Of a stretch of 17,154 nt of DNA, positions 1 to 6,394 are shown piece after piece (position 1 is the stretch's first letter; the number at the start of each line of letters is the position of its first letter). The notes beneath the pieces are model-generated. The model was given only the letters and a program-made list of their open reading frames with translations, was not told the DNA's origin and did not search any database. The position numbers and the translations under genes were made by a program. Origin of the DNA: Candidatus Methylomirabilota bacterium (GTDB taxonomy: Bacteria > Methylomirabilota > Methylomirabilia > Methylomirabilales > CSP1-5); assembly GCA_023249165.1 (NCBI GenBank), contig JAHFDE010000032.1, forward strand, positions 1 through 17,154, in the 5' to 3' direction.

Positions 1-1
1 C

Positions 2-121
2 CGTGAAAAGGGCGTGCGGGTGCTCGACGCCTTGGCGGAGCACCTCGCTCTGTTCGTGCTCGAAGTGAAGAAGTTGGCCATCACGGCGGAAAACCGGGAT
101 TTTCCCGATCGGGTCCGGTAG
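2..121 (+). CDS. C-terminal fragment of an unidentified protein, possibly creatininase family
   Basis: An open frame enters from the left edge, with codons starting at base 2, and ends at TAG 119-121. It gives 39 residues beginning REKGVRVLDALAEHLALF and ending in a charged tail (FPDRVR). The EKG-x-R-hydrophobic-(D/E)A pattern followed by an amphipathic helix resembles the C-terminal helix of creatininase-family amidohydrolases. That resemblance rests on a very short stretch and is only a suggestion. The gene runs in the same direction as the histidine kinase that starts 58 bases downstream, and no terminator is visible between them, so they could be cotranscribed. The upstream part is outside the window. 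Confidence 0.45.
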   Translation, partial: REKGVRVLDALAEHLALFVLEVKKLAITAENRDFPDRVR

Positions 122-179
122 CCGCCCCCGCACAGCCCGCGCTGGCCTCCCTCCGGTGATTTGAGGACGCCATACGGAC

Positions 180-1646
180 ATGACGTTGCGGCGGAAGCTC
201 CTCGTGGCCTTCTCCATCATGACCGTCCCCTTGCTGGTCATCGGAGGCCTGACGCTGTGGAACATCCGAGAGGAGAACCAGGCCCTGAGAGCGCTGGAGG
301 AGGGCCTGGGGAGGGTCCGGATCTTCGCGGAGCTCGAGTCGGCGGTCCATCGGCAGGTCCTGAAGATCCGCGATTACCTCACTGGATGGGACAGGGGGGC
401 CAAGCGGGAGTTCGACTGGCTGGACCGCGTGGTCCGTGAGCTGGCGGAGGAATGGAAGGGGGCCGTTTCGCATCCCGAGGATGTCCAACTCGCCGAGGAC
501 TTCGATCGTCTTTACAGGGAGATCACGGATCTCGCCGAGAGGGCGTTCACCGCATACGACGGAGGGAGGAGGGATGAGGCGATTCGGCTCGTTCAGCAGG
601 AGCTCGACGGCCGGCTGTTTCCCGACCTCGACAGAAAGATCAAGGCCATCTACCGTTCGTTCAGGGTCCACAATGTCAAGAGTGCCCTCGACCGGCTCGA
701 GGCCATCCAGGGTTTCACGAGGATGTTTCTGATCGTGAGTGTCCTCTCGTCCGTGGTGTTGGTCGCCCTGTCGTCCATCCTGATCGCCCGCAACCTCGCC
801 CGCCCGGTCGAGGAGCTGAAGCGGGCGATGGATATCGTGGGGGCAGGGCGCTTGGACGCGGCGATCGAGGTGCGCTCCCGGGACGAGATCGGCGACCTCG
901 CCCGCTCCTTTACCGACATGACACAAAAGCTGAAGGAAACGCAAGATCAGTTGATCCAATCCGAAAAGCTGGCCTCCCTGGGACAGATGGCGGCGGCGGT
1001 CGCCCACGGGCTGAGAAATCCCTTGGCGAGCATCCGGGCAGCGACCCAACTCAGCCTCCGTCGCGTGCCTCGGGAAGATCCGCTGCGTGAGCAGCTCGGA
1101 TCGGTCATCGGCGAGGTCGATCGCCTGGAGAAACGCATCACACACCTCCTCGATTTCACCAAGCCATCGCCGTACCGTCCGGTTACCGAGAAGCCAGAGC
1201 GATTGTTCCAGGACGTCTTACCCACTTTCTCGGAGAAGTTCACGCAGCAGGAGATCCGGCTCCGGGTCGATTATGCCGGGGATCTCCCGGAGGTCTGGGT
1301 CGATCCCTTCCAGATCGAGCTGGCACTGCTCGAGGTCATCTCCAACGCCGTGGAAGCGATGCCCAAAGGAGGCATGCTCACCATCTCGGCGTGCCGTCGT
1401 GAGCAGGGAGGCCCAACACGCGGGGGCACCGACGTCGAAATCGTCATCGTGGACACGGGAGAGGGGATCCCCGAGGACGTGTGCACACATGTCTTTGAAC
1501 CCTTCTTCACCACGAAGGCGGACGGAACCGGCCTCGGTTTGGCCATCGCCAAGCGACTCGTCGAGCAGAACAAAGGCACCCTGACCATTGCCAGTACGGG
1601 TGAACAGGGGACGTCGGTGCGGATCACTCTGCCCATAGCCTCCTGA
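180..1646 (+). CDS. Membrane sensor histidine kinase (HAMP-HisKA-HATPase), partner of the downstream NtrC-type regulator
   Basis: This 488-residue kinase senses an unknown signal and should phosphorylate the regulator encoded 16 bases downstream. TM1 is about residues 7-27. A mostly helical extracytoplasmic domain without visible motifs spans about 28-181, and TM2 is 182-203. A HAMP domain follows to about 257. The dimerisation/phosphoacceptor helix carries EKLASLGQMAAAVAHGLRNP with His276. The ATPase domain shows the N box (ISNAVEAMP), G1 (DTGEGIP), F box (FEPFFTTK) and G2 (GTGLGLAI). The order and motifs match the NtrB/ZraS/AtoS class of kinases that pair with sigma-54 activators. The residue after the phosphoacceptor is Gly277, where this class usually has Glu. 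The ATG at 180 is the first sensible start; GAGG at 163-166 is a somewhat distant ribosome site. Confidence 0.93.
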   Translation: MTLRRKLLVAFSIMTVPLLVIGGLTLWNIREENQALRALEEGLGRVRIFAELESAVHRQVLKIRDYLTGWDRGAKREFDWLDRVVRELAEEWKGAVSHPEDVQLAEDFDRLYREITDLAERAFTAYDGGRRDEAIRLVQQELDGRLFPDLDRKIKAIYRSFRVHNVKSALDRLEAIQGFTRMFLIVSVLSSVVLVALSSILIARNLARPVEELKRAMDIVGAGRLDAAIEVRSRDEIGDLARSFTDMTQKLKETQDQLIQSEKLASLGQMAAAVAHGLRNPLASIRAATQLSLRRVPREDPLREQLGSVIGEVDRLEKRITHLLDFTKPSPYRPVTEKPERLFQDVLPTFSEKFTQQEIRLRVDYAGDLPEVWVDPFQIELALLEVISNAVEAMPKGGMLTISACRREQGGPTRGGTDVEIVIVDTGEGIPEDVCTHVFEPFFTTKADGTGLGLAIAKRLVEQNKGTLTIASTGEQGTSVRITLPIAS

Positions 1647-1662
1647 CAGGAGCTCTCCCCGG

Positions 1663-3069
1663 ATGGCACATTTCACCGTCCTCATCGTCGATGATGAAAA
1701 GACGCTGGCCCGATCCATCAAGCTCTTCCTCCTCGAGCAGGGCTACGAGGCGGAGGTCGCCGAGGATGGCGAAGCGGCCCTCAGGCTCCTTTCGGAGATC
1801 CATCCCGACCTGGTCTTCTTGGATGTCCGTCTGCCCAAGGTGACCGGGATCGAGCTGCTGAAAAGGATCCGGGAGTTCGACCCGCACATCTACGTCGTCC
1901 TGATGACGGCGTACGGCTCCATCGAAGGGGCGGTGGAGGCCATCAAGCTGGGCGCCTACGACTACCTCAAGAAGCCGGTGGATCTCGAGGAACTGAAGAT
2001 CTTGCTGGAGCGGGCTCAAGAGGACTGCCGCCTCAGGCAGGAGCTCTCGTATTACCGCGAGCGACAGACGCGGACGTTACCCCTCTCCTTTGAGGGCCTC
2101 ATCGGCAAGTGTGACGCCATGCGACAGGTCTTTGAGCGGATCCAACAGATCGCGTCGGTGGAGGAGTCCCCCACGGTCCTCATTACCGGGGAGACGGGAA
2201 CAGGAAAAGGGTTGGTGGCCCGGGCCATCCACATGCAGAGCCCCCGGGCCTCGGGACCCTTCATTGAAGTCGACTGCACTGCCCTGCCCGCCACCCTGGT
2301 CGAGAGCGAGCTGTTCGGCCACGAGAAGGGGGCCTTCACCGATGCCCGGGAATCAAAAATAGGGCTCGTGCAGGCCGCCGATGCGGGGACCTTGTTCCTC
2401 GACGAGGTCGGGGATCTGGAGCTCCCCCTGCAGGGGAAGCTCCTCCGCGCGATCGAGGAGCGCAAGGTCCGGCGGATCGGCAGCGTGAAGGATCGCACGG
2501 TCGATGTGCGGATCATTGCGGCGACCAATAAGGATCTCGGGGCGGAGGTCGCCAGGGGCACCTTTCGGAAGGAACTCTACTACCGCCTCGCCGTGCTGAC
2601 CATCCATCTCCCCCGTTTACGGGAGCGGGGCGAAGACATCCCTTTGCTCGCGACACACTTCGTGGAGCGGTTCAGTACGAAATACGGCAGGCCAAACGCG
2701 AGGCTCAGCGAGAGAGCCATGAGGGCCCTCTCCGAGTACCACTGGCCGGGGAACGTGCGGGAGCTGAAGCACGTGGTGGAGCGCGCGATCATTTCATGCC
2801 CGGAAGAGGTCATCAACCTCGACGAGCTCTCCCTCGGGGGGCGGTCGGCCTCCGGGAATAAGACACTGCTCGAAGAGACGCCGCACGGATTCAAGGTCCA
2901 ATTCCCCCCTGAAGGCATCGATCTTCGGCGGTGGGAGAAGGTGTTGATCGAAAGGGCCCTCCAGTCGACGGGAGGAAATCGTACTCGAGCAGCACAACTC
3001 CTGGGTATCAGCAGGTATGCCCTCCGATACCGGATGAAGAAGCTCAGCATCCGAGAGCGCACACCTTAA
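1663..3069 (+). CDS. Sigma-54-dependent response regulator, NtrC family (REC-AAA+-Fis HTH)
   Basis: This 468-residue protein is an enhancer-binding transcription activator that remodels RNA polymerase-sigma-54 by ATP hydrolysis. The receiver domain is about residues 1-120, with acidic pocket DDE near residue 11, phosphoacceptor Asp54 (FLDVRLP), Thr82 and the KKP lysine. The AAA+ domain has Walker A GETGTGKG (residues 176-183), the L1 loop GAFTDA (223-228) and Walker B LFLDE ending at Asp247-Glu248. The C terminus is a Fis-type helix-turn-helix (GNRTRAAQLLGISRYALRYR). Length and order are typical of ZraR/AtoC/HydG-type regulators. The loop is GAFTDA where the family consensus is GAFTGA, a known natural variation. 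A ribosome site AGGAG lies at 1648-1652. It forms an operon with the kinase. A sigma-54 promoter lies just past its 3' end, making the 3303-8979 operon its likely target. Confidence 0.95.
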   Translation: MAHFTVLIVDDEKTLARSIKLFLLEQGYEAEVAEDGEAALRLLSEIHPDLVFLDVRLPKVTGIELLKRIREFDPHIYVVLMTAYGSIEGAVEAIKLGAYDYLKKPVDLEELKILLERAQEDCRLRQELSYYRERQTRTLPLSFEGLIGKCDAMRQVFERIQQIASVEESPTVLITGETGTGKGLVARAIHMQSPRASGPFIEVDCTALPATLVESELFGHEKGAFTDARESKIGLVQAADAGTLFLDEVGDLELPLQGKLLRAIEERKVRRIGSVKDRTVDVRIIAATNKDLGAEVARGTFRKELYYRLAVLTIHLPRLRERGEDIPLLATHFVERFSTKYGRPNARLSERAMRALSEYHWPGNVRELKHVVERAIISCPEEVINLDELSLGGRSASGNKTLLEETPHGFKVQFPPEGIDLRRWEKVLIERALQSTGGNRTRAAQLLGISRYALRYRMKKLSIRERTP

Positions 3070-3070
3070 G

Positions 3071-3102
3071 TGGGCCAAATCGCACACTGGGCCAAATCGC
3101 AC
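3071..3102 (+). repeat. Two tandem 15-bp copies, candidate enhancer (UAS) for the sigma-54 activator
   Basis: TGGGCCAAATCGCAC occurs at 3071-3085 and again, identical, at 3088-3102, a 17-bp period. The pair starts just after the activator stop codon and lies about 80-111 bases upstream of the predicted sigma-54 start site near 3182. That is the usual distance for enhancer-binding protein sites. With G3070, the first copy has partial dyad symmetry (GTGnG-N6-CnCAC). Identical copies in an otherwise unrepeated region argue for a binding site. Which protein binds is inference from position. Confidence 0.5.
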
Positions 3103-3156
3103 GCTATTTCATGTTCATCAAGCTTTGAAATTCAATGACTTAGCTGCTGCATAGGT

Positions 3157-3172
3157 TGGCATGAAGGCTGCT
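3157..3172 (+). promoter_or_regulatory. Sigma-54 (-24/-12) promoter for the 3303-8979 operon
   Basis: The sequence TGGCATG-AAGG-CTGCT, preceded by T, matches the sigma-54 consensus YTGGCACG-N4-TTGCW except for T for C in the -24 block and C for T in the -12 block. The invariant GG (3158-3159) and GC (3170-3171) have the exact required spacing. Transcription should start near 3182, leaving a leader of about 120 nt. A weak IHF-like sequence (CATCAAGCTTTGA, 3116-3128) in AT-richer DNA lies between the tandem repeat and the promoter, as expected for DNA looping. A sigma-54 activator gene ends 87 bases upstream, which supports the call. Confidence 0.72.
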
Positions 3173-3241
3173 ATTATGTTAATATCCTGTTAGCTTGTCT
3201 CCATCGGGAGCCATGCCACCTGGGCAGGCGATTGCTCGGCC

Positions 3242-3265
3242 GTCCGGTGGTTGATACCGTCGGAC
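3242..3265 (+). promoter_or_regulatory. Leader hairpin in the 5' UTR of the oxidoreductase operon
   Basis: GTCCGGTGGT pairs with the downstream arm ACCGTCGGAC through ten consecutive pairs (two are G-U), closing a TGAT tetraloop. No T-run follows, so it is not an intrinsic terminator. It lies 37 bases before the first start codon and leaves the ribosome site GGGAGGG (3292-3298) free. It could affect mRNA stability or be bound by a protein; no known riboswitch is recognised. Confidence 0.4.
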
Positions 3266-3302
3266 CCAAAGTTTCCCGCACAGGCAGAAAAGGGAGGGCT
3301 TC

Positions 3303-4301
3303 ATGAAGATCGGTTTCTACGCAACCGGATCCGGGACGTCGACCCATGTGGATCTGCTGAGGCAGATTGAGTACGCGGACGAGACCGGTTTCGATTCCGC
3401 CTGGCTCCGGGAGCGCCACTTTCATCCTGATCATCAGGGGCGGAACTTCTTTACGTCACCGCTCGTGGCTGCCTCGTATATCGCCGCCCGGACCAAGCGT
3501 ATCCGGATCGGCATCGCCTCGCGGATCCTTCCCCTGGACCATCCGATTCACATCGCGGAAGATGGTGCGACTGTCGATGTGATCAGCGACGGACGGTTGG
3601 ATCTGGGAATCGCCCGGGTGGGCGAAAACGAGCTCTACCAGCTCGCCTTCGGGGTAACGACAGAGGAGACGCGAGGCCGGTTCGAGGAGGCCGTGGAGAT
3701 CCTCATCAAGGCGTGGACTTTGCCGCAGTTTTCATACCACGGGAACTATTACAGCATTCCCGATATCTCGGTGTATCCCAAGCCCGTGCAGAAACCGCAT
3801 CCCCCGATCTATCTTGTCGGCATCAGCAGCGGAACCTTCAAATTTGGGGCAACGCGCGGCTTTCCCCTCATCCTGGCAGGCGCGCAGCCGGTTGCGATCG
3901 TGAAACGGACCCAGGAGGAGTATTACCGGCTCCTCTCGGATCACGGGTTTCCCGCGCGCGAGATCGAGCTTCCAGTGAATCGGTTTCTGTATGTCGCTGA
4001 GTCGAACCAGCAGGCCATCGACGAAACCCGGGAGGCGCTCAACACGTTCATCCATCGTGGCGCGACGGCGATCAGGGACTTTCTGTTCCGCGCGCCCGAG
4101 GAGATCACGCCCGAGTGGCTCTATGAGGAGGTCTGCATCTTTGGCGATCCGGACACCTGCGTCAAGAAAATCAACGACCTCAAGCAGGCAATCGATCTCC
4201 GGCACATCATCTGTACCTTCAACTACTTCACGATCGATCATGAGCGTTGTCGAAAATCGATGGAGCGCTTCGTGAAATACGTCCTACCCTACGTGCGATG
4301 A
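3303..4301 (+). CDS. LLM-class (luciferase-like) flavin-dependent oxidoreductase, first of a tandem pair
   Basis: This 332-residue protein belongs to the bacterial-luciferase-like family, TIM-barrel enzymes that use reduced FMN or F420 to oxidise or monooxygenate small organic substrates. Family signatures include the N-terminal strand MKIGFYATG, the conserved segment AWLRERHFHPDH near residue 40, a strand with RIRIGIASRILPLDHPIHIAED near 75-95, and GRLDLGIARV. Also present are a FEEAVEILIKAW helix and the KPVQKPHPPIYLVG strand typical of the family. There is no signal peptide, so it is cytosolic. GGGAGGG at 3292-3298 is a strong ribosome site four bases before the ATG. It is the first gene after the sigma-54 promoter. 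Its closest relative in the window is the next gene, so the pair may form a LuxAB-like heterodimer. The substrate is unknown. Confidence 0.9.
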   Translation: MKIGFYATGSGTSTHVDLLRQIEYADETGFDSAWLRERHFHPDHQGRNFFTSPLVAASYIAARTKRIRIGIASRILPLDHPIHIAEDGATVDVISDGRLDLGIARVGENELYQLAFGVTTEETRGRFEEAVEILIKAWTLPQFSYHGNYYSIPDISVYPKPVQKPHPPIYLVGISSGTFKFGATRGFPLILAGAQPVAIVKRTQEEYYRLLSDHGFPAREIELPVNRFLYVAESNQQAIDETREALNTFIHRGATAIRDFLFRAPEEITPEWLYEEVCIFGDPDTCVKKINDLKQAIDLRHIICTFNYFTIDHERCRKSMERFVKYVLPYVR

Positions 4302-4357
4302 CAGGGGATTCTCCGTCGCAGCGTGATGGACGGATGAAACAGGAAGAGGGGACGGTG

Positions 4358-5392
4358 ATGCGGTTCGGCCTGTTCATCATGGGAACCGAGTCCGGGACGT
4401 ATCAGGACATCTTGGAACAGGTCCAGGTCGCCGAGGAGCTCGGCTTCGACGGCGTCTGGCTGGGAGAGCGCCATTTCGAACACGGCCAGCTCCTGTACTC
4501 TTCCCCTTTCCACGCCGCGGCGGCCATGGCGGCGAAGACCGATCGGATTCGCATTGGGACGGCAGGGCGCATTCTCGCCCTGGACCATCCGATTCATGTT
4601 GCGGAGGACGCGGCCACCCTGGACATCCTGAGCGGGGGGCGCCTCGACCTCGGGGTGACCCGGGCCGGCCTGGACGAGCGGTTCCATCAGATCTTTGAGC
4701 GCCCCCTGGAGGACACACGACAAGGGCAGTTCGAAGAGGCGTTGGAGATCATCGTGAAAGCCTGGACCTGTGAGCGGTTCTCCTATGAAGGCCGGTACTA
4801 CCAGATCCCTGAAATCTCCGTCTTGCCAAAGCCGCTCCAAGAGCCGCGCCCGCCGATCTACCTCGTTGCCGTAAGCCGCCGGACCATGGCCTTCGCGGCC
4901 CAGAAAGGATATCCGGTCTTTATCGGGGCGCTCCAAACTCCCCGAGAACTGAAAGAGACCCTCACCTTTTACTGGCAGACGTTCCGGGAAGCCGGCCATA
5001 ATGGGGTCGCCGTGGATCTGCCGGTGAACCGGTTCCTGTACGTTGGCGAGTCCAAACCCAAGGCACGGGAGGAGATCGCGGAGCCCTTCTGGTCGTTCAT
5101 TCAGCATAAAGCGCCGGATCTGAAGCTGGCCCTTCAGGGGAAGTATGGCGAGAAAGGGTTCAGGTTAGAACGATTTCTGGAGGATTTCTGCATCTTTGGT
5201 GACCCCGACCTGTGCGTCACGAGAATCAAAGAGCTACAGGACATCGGGGTCAGCTACCTGATGTGTACCCTGAACTTCATCACCATGGAACACAAGCTCT
5301 GTCTCAAGTCGATGGAGCGGTTTGCCACAGAGGTGATGCCGCATTTCAAGGAGGCACCGCACGGTGAGCTCCTCGCGGGCGTGACCCGGTGA
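4358..5392 (+). CDS. LLM-class (luciferase-like) flavin-dependent oxidoreductase, second of a tandem pair
   Basis: This 344-residue paralogue of the preceding gene shares LDHPIH-AED, GRLDLG, FEEA-EI--KAW and PPIYLV at matching positions. It is again a cytosolic luciferase-fold enzyme using reduced flavin or F420. The frame is open further upstream, with ATGs at 4247, 4298 (overlapping the previous stop as ATGA) and 4334. I chose 4358 because MRFGLFIMG aligns with the N terminus of its neighbour and GAGGGG at 4346-4351 is well placed as a ribosome site. The 3' end overlaps the next gene by four bases (GTGA), which indicates translational coupling. C-terminal residues past about 325 (PHFKEAPHGELLAGVTR) have no counterpart in the first paralogue. 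Substrate unknown. Confidence 0.88.
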   Translation: MRFGLFIMGTESGTYQDILEQVQVAEELGFDGVWLGERHFEHGQLLYSSPFHAAAAMAAKTDRIRIGTAGRILALDHPIHVAEDAATLDILSGGRLDLGVTRAGLDERFHQIFERPLEDTRQGQFEEALEIIVKAWTCERFSYEGRYYQIPEISVLPKPLQEPRPPIYLVAVSRRTMAFAAQKGYPVFIGALQTPRELKETLTFYWQTFREAGHNGVAVDLPVNRFLYVGESKPKAREEIAEPFWSFIQHKAPDLKLALQGKYGEKGFRLERFLEDFCIFGDPDLCVTRIKELQDIGVSYLMCTLNFITMEHKLCLKSMERFATEVMPHFKEAPHGELLAGVTR

Positions 5393-6351
5393 GCAAACTC
5401 CCGCTCACATTAGCCTGCCTCGACTATGACCGGGTCAAACCCCTAATGTTGAAAACGGTGGAGCCGGCCGGGATCGACCTGAACATCCTGCCGTACTCCC
5501 CTGACGATTCCGTCTGGCCGATGGTCCGGTACGGGGAGTTCGACGCCTCGGAGATGACCCTCGCCACCTACGCGATCCTCCGCACACGGGGCGAGGCACC
5601 CTATATCGCCATTCCCGTCTTCGTCTCACGAGCGTTTCCCCACGGCGCGATCTTTGTCCACACAAAGGCGGATATCCACCAACCCCAGGATCTGAAAGGA
5701 AAACGGATCGGCTCGGGGCAGTTTCAGATGTCGATCGCAGTGTGGGCACGGGGCATCCTACAACACGATTACGGGGTGGATCCCAGGGAGGTGCACTGGT
5801 ATACCGGCCGGGCGGAGGTGGGGCTCAATCTTCCGCCGGACTTCAAGGCGACCCTCTTCCCGCCGGGGAAGATGCTGGCAGATCGGCTCGAGGAGGGGGA
5901 GCTTGATGCCCTGATCGCTCCCACCATCCCCCCAAAGTTCCGGGGCAAGCATCCTCACGTTCGCCGACTCTTTCCCGACCCGAAAGCCGTCGAGCTCGAA
6001 TACTTTCAGCGGACGCGGATTTTTCCCATGTTGCACCTCATCGTCATCAAGCAGGAAATCTACGACAGGCACCCCTGGGTCGCCTCGAGCCTCTACCGCG
6101 CGTTCGTGCAGGCCAAGGAGGTCTGTTATCGGGATCTGAGCGAGACCATGGAGCGGTTGCGCTATACGGTCCCATGGTTGGATTCGCATGTGGAGGACCT
6201 GTGGAGGACCATGGGGCAGGACTTCTGGCCGTACGGTCTCAAGGCAAACACGCACGCCCTCGAGACCTACATCCAGTACCTTTCCGAACAGCACCTCATC
6301 GATCGAAAGCCCGCGTTCGAGGAGCTGTTCGCCCGCAATGCCTTGGATTGA
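5389..6351 (+). CDS. Periplasmic-binding-fold protein related to 4,5-dihydroxyphthalate decarboxylase
   Basis: This 320-residue protein starts at a GTG that overlaps the previous stop (GTGA), so it is probably made by translational coupling. The opening LPLTLACLDYDRVKPL, then GEFDASEMTLATYAILR and the lobe boundary DLKGKRIGSGQFQMS, resemble the family that includes 4,5-dihydroxyphthalate decarboxylase (Pht5-like) and NMT1/TauA-type substrate-binding proteins. There is no signal peptide or lipobox, so it should stay in the cytosol. That favours an enzyme or intracellular ligand-binding role over a transporter subunit, and no ABC permease or ATPase gene is in the window. Decarboxylation of an aromatic acid is one possible role in this operon. 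The family fold is fairly sure; the reaction is not. Confidence 0.75.
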   Translation: MSKLPLTLACLDYDRVKPLMLKTVEPAGIDLNILPYSPDDSVWPMVRYGEFDASEMTLATYAILRTRGEAPYIAIPVFVSRAFPHGAIFVHTKADIHQPQDLKGKRIGSGQFQMSIAVWARGILQHDYGVDPREVHWYTGRAEVGLNLPPDFKATLFPPGKMLADRLEEGELDALIAPTIPPKFRGKHPHVRRLFPDPKAVELEYFQRTRIFPMLHLIVIKQEIYDRHPWVASSLYRAFVQAKEVCYRDLSETMERLRYTVPWLDSHVEDLWRTMGQDFWPYGLKANTHALETYIQYLSEQHLIDRKPAFEELFARNALD

Positions 6352-6394
6352 TCCTCCCTCGGCAGATCCATCCCAAGGTTTCAACGAGGCAGCG

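Noticed and set aside
81..1145. Long minus-strand open frame (354 codons) opposite the first histidine kinase
   Set aside because: It is the antisense shadow of a clear kinase gene in GC-rich DNA. The translation is low-complexity (rich in D, G, R, Q, H) and shows no family motif.
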